Shown here: positions 6,388 through 10,006 of the stretch, piece after piece
Numbering within the stretch: the stretch's first letter is position 1
How the letters are laid out: every line of letters starts with the position of its first letter
Assembly (NCBI GenBank): GCA_938016505.1
Contig: CALLWN010000304.1
Coordinates: 1 to 10,006, forward strand
DNA length: 10,006 nucleotides
Direction of reading: 5' to 3'
From: an uncultured Sphingomonadaceae bacterium
Lineage (GTDB): Bacteria > Pseudomonadota > Alphaproteobacteria > Sphingomonadales > Sphingomonadaceae
Notes under the pieces: generated by a model
Seen by the model: only the letters and a program-made list of their open reading frames with translations
What the model was told of the DNA's origin: nothing
Database searches by the model: none
Position numbers and translations under genes: made by a program

Positions 6388-7435
6388 GACACCGGGCGCG
6401 CACCGGCCCGCGGATCACCCCGAAGCCGCGCACGGCCGGGTGGGGGTGCTGCTGGTCAACCTCGGCTCGCCCGAGGCGCCGACGCCGGAGGCGGTCCGGC
6501 CCTATCTGCGCCAGTTCCTCTCCGACCCGCGGGTGGTCGAGCTGCCCCGGCTGATCTGGGTCCCGCTGCTGCATGGCTTCGTGCTCCAGACCCGGCCAGC
6601 CAGGACTGCGGAAGCCTATGCCGCCATCTGGGACCGCGAAGCCAACGACAGCCCGCTGCGCGCGATCACCCGGGCGCAGGCCGAAGCGCTGGCGGCAAGG
6701 CTTGGGCCCGATGTGCTGGTCGACTTCGCGATGCGCTACGGCGAGCCCTCGATCCCGGCGCGGGTCCGCGCGCTGCGGGCAGCCGGGTGCGACCGGATCC
6801 TTGTCGCGCCCCTCTACCCGCAATATTCGAGTGCAACCACGGGCACCGCGCTCGAGGAAGTGTTCCGGATGGTGGCGGAAGACCGGTGGATGCCGGCGCT
6901 GCGCACGCTGCCGCCCTATTACGACCATCCCGCGCACATCGCCGCGCTCGCGTCGCTCGCGCGCGCCCAGCTCGCCGCGCTTGCGTTCGAACCCGAGCGG
7001 CTGGTGATGAGTTTCCACGGCATGCCGGTGACGACCCTCATGAAGGGCGACCCCTATCACTGCCAGTGCCGCAAGACCGCCCGCCTGCTGGGCGAGGCGC
7101 TGGGCATGGGAGACCGGGTGGAGGTGACCTTCCAGTCGCGGTTCGGGCCGGCGGAGTGGCTCCAGCCCTACACCGAGCCCCGCCTTCTCGAACTGGCAGG
7201 TGCTGGCGTGAAGCGGGTTGCCATCATGTGCCCCGGCTTCTCGGCCGACTGCCTCGAGACGCTCGAGGAGATTGCGATGGAAGCCCGCGACGCGTTTCTC
7301 GCCGCCGGTGGCACCGACTACGCCTATCTGCCCTGCCTCAACGCGACCCCCGAGGGGATCGACATGCTGACGGTCCTCGTGCGCCAGGAGCTTTCCGGCT
7401 GGGTCCAGCTTGAAGGGACGCCGCGCCCGCTCTAG
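6374..7435 (+). CDS. hemH: Ferrochelatase
   Basis: Ferrochelatase inserts Fe2+ into protoporphyrin IX (or, in coproporphyrin-dependent bacteria, into coproporphyrin III), the closing part of heme synthesis. The product of about 353 residues opens the fold with VGVLLVNLGSPEAPTPEAVRP and FLSDPRVVELP. It has the signature VMSFHGMP with metal-site His215, and CPGFSADCLETLEEI with conserved Glu295. Two cysteines in HCQCRKTARLL are common in proteobacterial members. The gene start overlaps the preceding stop (6385-6387). ATG 6374 is taken as the start, but a GGAGG at 6356-6360 is 13 bases from it and only 7 bases from an in-frame TTG at 6368, which would add two residues. Overlap with the molybdenum hydroxylase gene suggests translational coupling. 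phaB follows after 29 bases. Confidence 0.95.
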   Translation: MQTPETPGAHRPADHPEAAHGRVGVLLVNLGSPEAPTPEAVRPYLRQFLSDPRVVELPRLIWVPLLHGFVLQTRPARTAEAYAAIWDREANDSPLRAITRAQAEALAARLGPDVLVDFAMRYGEPSIPARVRALRAAGCDRILVAPLYPQYSSATTGTALEEVFRMVAEDRWMPALRTLPPYYDHPAHIAALASLARAQLAALAFEPERLVMSFHGMPVTTLMKGDPYHCQCRKTARLLGEALGMGDRVEVTFQSRFGPAEWLQPYTEPRLLELAGAGVKRVAIMCPGFSADCLETLEEIAMEARDAFLAAGGTDYAYLPCLNATPEGIDMLTVLVRQELSGWVQLEGTPRPL

Positions 7436-7437
7436 GA

Positions 7438-7457
7438 CTCCCTTCGGAGAAGGGGAG
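7438..7457 (+). promoter_or_regulatory. Small hairpin covering the phaB ribosome-binding site
   Basis: Between hemH and phaB the sequence CTCCCTTC (7438-7445) can pair with GAAGGGGAG (7449-7457), giving 8 base pairs with one bulged G and a GGA loop. The uninterrupted core is CCCTTC-GGA-GAAGGG. The right arm includes most of the phaB ribosome-binding site GGGGAGG (7452-7458), so the fold would hide it from the ribosome. It could also simply mark the end of hemH, though no T-run follows. The pairing is seen in the sequence; a regulatory effect is inferred. Confidence 0.4.
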
Positions 7458-7464
7458 GACGGGA

Positions 7465-8187
7465 ATGGCACGGCTTGCACTTGTCACGGGGGGAACGCGC
7501 GGGATTGGCGAGGCGATCTGCCTTGCCCTGAAGGGTGCCGGGTTCGGCGTGGTTGCCAACTATGTGGGCAGCGACGAGCGGGCCAGGGCCTTCACCGAGA
7601 AGACCGGGATCCCCGCCTACCGCTGGAACGTCGCCGACCACCAGGCCTGCCTCGAAGGGGTGGCGGCGGTCGAGGCGGAACATGGCCCGGTGGAGGTGCT
7701 CGTCAACAATGCCGGGATCACGCGGGACGCGACGCTCCTCAAGATGACCTTCGAGATGTGGAAGGAGGTCATCGACGTGAACCTCGGCGGCTGCTTCAAC
7801 ATGGCCAAGGCCGTGTTCCCCGGCATGCGCGAGCGGCAGTGGGGCCGGATCGTGAACATCGGCTCGATCAACGGCCAGGCCGGGCAGATCGGCCAGGTGA
7901 ACTATGCCGCGGCCAAGTCGGGGATCCATGGCTTCACCAAGGCACTCGCCCAGGAAGGCGCCCGCTTCGGGGTGACGGTCAATGCGATTGCGCCGGGTTA
8001 CATCGACACCGACATGGTCGCAGCCGTGCCGGCGAACGTGCTCGAGAAGATCGTCGCCAAGATCCCGACCGGCCGGCTCGGCCAGGCCCACGAGATCGCC
8101 CGCGGCGTGGTGTTCCTCGCCGCCGAGGATGCCGGCTTCATCACCGGCTCGACGCTGTCCATCAATGGCGGCCAGCACATGTACTAG
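7465..8187 (+). CDS. phaB: Acetoacetyl-CoA reductase (PhaB/PhbB)
   Basis: PhaB reduces acetoacetyl-CoA with NADPH to (R)-3-hydroxybutyryl-CoA, the monomer for polyhydroxybutyrate. The 240-residue protein is a classical short-chain dehydrogenase: cofactor motif TGGTRGIG at 8-15, NNAG at 81-84, and catalytic Asn106, Ser134, Tyr147 and Lys151 (NYAAAKSG). The family-specific stretches SINGQAGQIGQVNY (134-147), APGYIDTDMV and the terminal NGGQHMY separate it from the closely related FabG. The ATG at 7465 has a strong GGGGAGG site 6 bases upstream, itself part of a small hairpin. The usual partners phaA (thiolase) and phaC (synthase) are not in the window; here the gene trails hemH. A strong hairpin follows the stop codon. 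Confidence 0.93.
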   Translation: MARLALVTGGTRGIGEAICLALKGAGFGVVANYVGSDERARAFTEKTGIPAYRWNVADHQACLEGVAAVEAEHGPVEVLVNNAGITRDATLLKMTFEMWKEVIDVNLGGCFNMAKAVFPGMRERQWGRIVNIGSINGQAGQIGQVNYAAAKSGIHGFTKALAQEGARFGVTVNAIAPGYIDTDMVAAVPANVLEKIVAKIPTGRLGQAHEIARGVVFLAAEDAGFITGSTLSINGGQHMY

Positions 8188-8196
8188 CGGAAGCGG

Positions 8197-8227
8197 CCGG
8201 CACCGGCGCGCCAGCGCCGGGTGCCGG
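8197..8227 (+). terminator. Strong GC-rich hairpin after phaB (terminator-like, no T-run)
   Basis: CCGGCACC-GGCGC (8197-8209) pairs with GCGCC-GGGTGCCGG (8214-8227) around a GCCA loop, giving 13 base pairs with one bulged G. It starts 10 bases after the phaB stop. There is no T-run behind it, so it would act as a Rho-assisted end or as a 3' stabiliser of the phaB message. It also covers a GTG at 8221 that could have been taken as the start of the next gene. Confidence 0.55.
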
Positions 8228-8262
8228 ACCCGCCCGACGGCGATGACCCTCCACCGCGCGCC

Positions 8263-8478
8263 ATGAGCCGCGACGGTCTCGAGAAGCGCAGCCTCACCAT
8301 CCAGGGCCACCGCACCTCGGTCGCGCTCGAGCCGGAGTTCTGGGCGGTCCTCGATGCAGCTGCAGCCCGTCGCGGCGTCCCGACCGGAACGCTTGTCGCC
8401 GAGGTTGACGAGGCGCGCAGCGTGCCGCTTGCCCGGGCGCTTCGCCTGTTCGCCCTCGCAGACGCGCTCAGGCGGTGA
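8263..8478 (+). CDS. Ribbon-helix-helix domain protein (RHH_4 type)
   Basis: A 71-residue protein that is essentially one ribbon-helix-helix domain of the kind found as short conserved proteins in alphaproteobacteria. The strand KRSLTIQGHRTSVALEPEFW (8-27) is followed by a helix (about 28-37), the turn RRGVP, a second helix with TLVAEVDEAR (43-52), and the closing PLARALRLFALADAL. Such domains bind DNA as dimers or act in small regulatory pairs; its target is unknown. The ATG at 8263 is preferred over the in-frame GTG at 8221, which lies inside the phaB hairpin and would add an odd Pro/Asp-rich leader. Neither start has a clear ribosome-binding site. Its last 11 bases overlap the end of the convergent PEP-CTERM gene. 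Confidence 0.78.
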   Translation: MSRDGLEKRSLTIQGHRTSVALEPEFWAVLDAAAARRGVPTGTLVAEVDEARSVPLARALRLFALADALRR

Positions 8479-9355
8479 CGGTGCAATCCCGCCGCCGCCG
8501 CGCAGCAAGGCCGACCATGCCGAAGCCGGCGATCAGCATCGCCCAGGTCGCAGGCTCGGGCACCACGCCGCCACCAGTGAAGCTGACCTCCTTCCCGGAA
8601 ATCCCGAAGCGCACCCGCTCGTCGAGGGCGCCCGACCCGGTCACGTCGAAGCGGACCTTGCCCGCGAGGGTCCAGTCGAAAAGGGCGAGGTTGCTGTCGG
8701 CGACGAACCACTGGGAATGATAGTCGGCATCGGGGTCGGGGAAGTTGACGTTGCCGCCGCCGGTCCCCGGCGTGAGCGCGAAGCCGGACACAAGGCTGCC
8801 CACCTGGGCGAGCCCCGGGGTGATGAAGCTCAGCTCCGAGTAGCTCACCACCGGGGCGGTGGTTCCGCTCGATGTCGCGCGCGCCTCGAGGTGGAGCGCG
8901 TTGAACGGCAGGCCGGGGGCAAGAGGCGTGCCCGGAACCTGGCCAGTGGCAGCAAGCGCCGGAAGCAGCGCAGCCGACTGGTCGGCAGCGACCGGCGGCG
9001 CGAACGTTCCCCACGCCTGGGTGTTGCTCGCCCCGGCCGCATTGGTCATCGTGAAGATGAAGCCTTGCCCGGCGCGGTGCTCGAACACGAAGCCGTAGGT
9101 GGCGCCATTGAGGGCCGTGAGGTTGCCGAGGTTGACCGACAGGAAGTTCGGCTGCCCGCCGACCGTGCCGGTGCCGCCACCCGAATCCAGCGACTGATCG
9201 AAATTCGTCGGCGAAAGCCGATACTTGGCGCCCACGACGATCGTGTTGATCCCGGTCACGGTGATCGCCGGATCGTTCAGATGGATGGTGCCTGCAGAGG
9301 CCGGCGCGGCGGCAAGCAACATGGTGGCAATCAGCGAATGGTTCAGTTTCGGCAT
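8468..9355 (-). CDS. Secreted PEPxxWA-CTERM sorting domain protein, function unknown
   Basis: The 295-residue protein has a Sec signal peptide (residues 1-21, cleavage likely after APASA). A body follows that is rich in Gly, Ala, Thr and Asn and looks beta-rich, with only two cysteine-free, uncharacterised halves recognisable. The C-terminal tripartite sorting signal is PEPATWA at 266-272, a hydrophobic helix to about 285, and RRRR at 286-289. That signal is the sphingomonad variant of PEP-CTERM, read by an exosortase that cuts it and releases or anchors the protein at the surface, often with exopolysaccharide. Six residues (DCTVTA) follow the Arg cluster, a slightly long tail containing a cysteine. 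The ATG at 9355 has a GGAG site 6 bases upstream. No exosortase or polysaccharide gene is nearby. I recognise no catalytic domain. Confidence 0.87.
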   Translation of the reverse strand: MPKLNHSLIATMLLAAAPASAGTIHLNDPAITVTGINTIVVGAKYRLSPTNFDQSLDSGGGTGTVGGQPNFLSVNLGNLTALNGATYGFVFEHRAGQGFIFTMTNAAGASNTQAWGTFAPPVAADQSAALLPALAATGQVPGTPLAPGLPFNALHLEARATSSGTTAPVVSYSELSFITPGLAQVGSLVSGFALTPGTGGGNVNFPDPDADYHSQWFVADSNLALFDWTLAGKVRFDVTGSGALDERVRFGISGKEVSFTGGGVVPEPATWAMLIAGFGMVGLAARRRRDCTVTA

Positions 9356-9369
9356 GGGAGGCTCCGTGA

Positions 9370-9391
9370 AGGTGTGGACAGCCGGACACCT
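9370..9391 (-). promoter_or_regulatory. Inverted repeat in the leader of the PEP-CTERM gene
   Basis: AGGTGT (9370-9375) and ACACCT (9386-9391) are perfect complements separated by 10 bases. They sit just before the GGAG ribosome-binding site of the PEP-CTERM gene. The rest of this 93-base gap (9356-9448) is less GC-rich than its surroundings and holds a second weak repeat (TTTCCG 9403-9408 with CGGAAA 9424-9429), which could mark the end of the NUDIX gene or part of a promoter. No clear -35/-10 pair is visible. The 6-base arms are short, so an operator or RNA-stem role is only a suggestion. Confidence 0.3.
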
Positions 9392-9448
9392 AGCATGAAA
9401 GGTTTCCGGGCAGAAACGCGAAACGGAAAACAGGAAGGTGAAAATGGG

Positions 9449-9985
9449 TTAACGAGGCAGCAGCGGAAGGCAGATGAGGAGCCGGGTGTCGACCAGCGTG
9501 CCGCGCGCCCGGGCCGCCTCGAGAAATGCCGGCACTTCGGCCAGCGGCACGACGTGGACGCTGATCCGCTCGTCGCCCTCGCCCCCGCCGGGGCCTTCCC
9601 GCCGCAGGCCGGTCGCGCGGTAGAGCTGGAAGACCTCGCCGATCATCCCCGGCGAGGAGGCGAAGCTGCCAAAATCCTCCCAGCGCGCGGCGGAGAAGCC
9701 GGTTTCCTCGAGAAGCTCGCGCCGGGCGCTCGCCAGCGGATCCTCGCCGGCTTCGACATCGCCGACGAGGCCGGCGGGAAGCTCGATGCACGGTGCACCG
9801 AGCGGCGGGCGATACTGCTCGACGAGGACAATCTCGCCCGCATCCGTCAGCGCGAGGATGACGGCCGCGCTGACGCCGCCGACGCGGGTCACATATTCCC
9901 ACCGCCCGGCTGTGCCCCAGGGGGCGGCGTGGACCTCGAGGAAGCGGCCCTGCCACAGCCGCCCCCCGCGGGCGTCTTCGCTCAT
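9449..9985 (-). CDS. NUDIX hydrolase, ADP-ribose pyrophosphatase type
   Basis: NUDIX enzymes cleave nucleoside diphosphates linked to another group; this one resembles the ADP-ribose/ADP-sugar pyrophosphatase branch (NudF-like). The 178-residue protein carries a complete Nudix box at 75-97: Gly75, Glu81, then RELLEETGF at 89-97, supplying the metal-binding glutamates. Upstream are the ADPRase-type stretches LVEQYRPPLGAPCIELPAG (54-72) and a beta-rich N-terminal part with the usual GRWEYVTR. After the box, the SSPGMIGEVFQLYRATGL stretch (110-127) also fits ADP-ribose pyrophosphatases, where this loop helps set substrate choice. The ATG at 9985 overlaps a possible stop codon of an upstream reading frame as ATGA. 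The exact substrate is not shown by sequence. Confidence 0.9.
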   Translation of the reverse strand: MSEDARGGRLWQGRFLEVHAAPWGTAGRWEYVTRVGGVSAAVILALTDAGEIVLVEQYRPPLGAPCIELPAGLVGDVEAGEDPLASARRELLEETGFSAARWEDFGSFASSPGMIGEVFQLYRATGLRREGPGGGEGDERISVHVVPLAEVPAFLEAARARGTLVDTRLLICLPLLPR

Positions 9986-10006
9986 TCGGCCGCGGCCGCG
10001 AGCGGT
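9982..10006 (-). CDS. Possible last codons of an upstream gene (partial)
   Basis: On the minus strand a frame entering from the right edge reads PLAAAAE and stops at TGA (9984-9982), overlapping the NUDIX ATG as ATGA. An Ala-rich C-terminus and a 4-base overlap are typical of genes in one operon in these genomes. Only eight codons including the stop are visible, so this is a weak call. Confidence 0.25.

Noticed and set aside
8221..8262. GTG start extending the ribbon-helix-helix protein by 14 residues
   Set aside because: The GTG sits inside the strong hairpin after phaB, has no ribosome-binding site, and the added Pro/Asp-rich residues do not belong to the domain.
8184..9389. A 401-residue minus-strand frame overlapping the PEP-CTERM gene in another frame
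   Set aside because: The competing frame has a signal peptide, a PEPxxWA-CTERM tail and a ribosome-binding site; this one shows only Arg/His/Ala-rich sequence.

Overview
This is a compact, GC-rich (about 70%) stretch of a bacterial chromosome, most likely from an alphaproteobacterium of the order Sphingomonadales. The clues are a protein with a PEPxxWA-CTERM tail (a sorting signal typical of sphingomonads), an acetoacetyl-CoA reductase, a short RHH_4-type ribbon-helix-helix protein, and a fliE-fliF-fliG flagellar block led by a sigma-54 activator. The lineage is inferred from gene content, not from a marker gene. There are no tRNA or rRNA genes, insertion sequences, CRISPR arrays or phage genes, and no gene-free stretch longer than about 190 bases.

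Left part (1-3659, minus strand): a flagellar basal-body operon read right to left. It runs from a sigma-54-dependent activator without a receiver domain to fliE (rod/MS-ring adaptor), fliF (MS ring) and fliG (switch protein, cut by the window edge). Genes overlap or lie 3-10 bases apart. The 188-base leader holds a consensus-perfect sigma-54 promoter (3554-3539). Upstream of it is a regularly spaced array of five CGTCA/TGACG half-sites (3608-3658), part of which forms a 42-bp dyad. I read this as the enhancer through which the activator, or a related FleQ/FlbD-type protein, controls its own operon. This promoter and array are the most striking regulatory structure in the window.

Middle part: arfB (ribosome-rescue peptidyl-tRNA hydrolase, minus strand) is divergent from a plus-strand run of three genes. 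The first is a Tat-exported, IorB-like molybdenum hydroxylase large subunit with no small subunit beside it. The second is hemH (ferrochelatase), whose start overlaps the end of the first. The third is phaB/phbB (acetoacetyl-CoA reductase), 29 bases after hemH, whose ribosome-binding site lies in a small predicted hairpin. A strong GC-rich hairpin follows phaB, then a 71-residue ribbon-helix-helix protein.

Right part (8468-10006, minus strand): a secreted PEPxxWA-CTERM protein of unknown role, convergent with and overlapping the ribbon-helix-helix gene by 11 bases; a NUDIX hydrolase of the ADP-ribose pyrophosphatase type; and possibly the last few codons of a further upstream gene.

Most of the window is ordinary housekeeping and flagellar content. 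I see no clearly new multi-gene system. The points worth a second look are the sigma-54 promoter with its phased half-site array, the receiver-less activator, the orphan molybdenum hydroxylase coupled to hemH, and the hairpin over the phaB ribosome-binding site.
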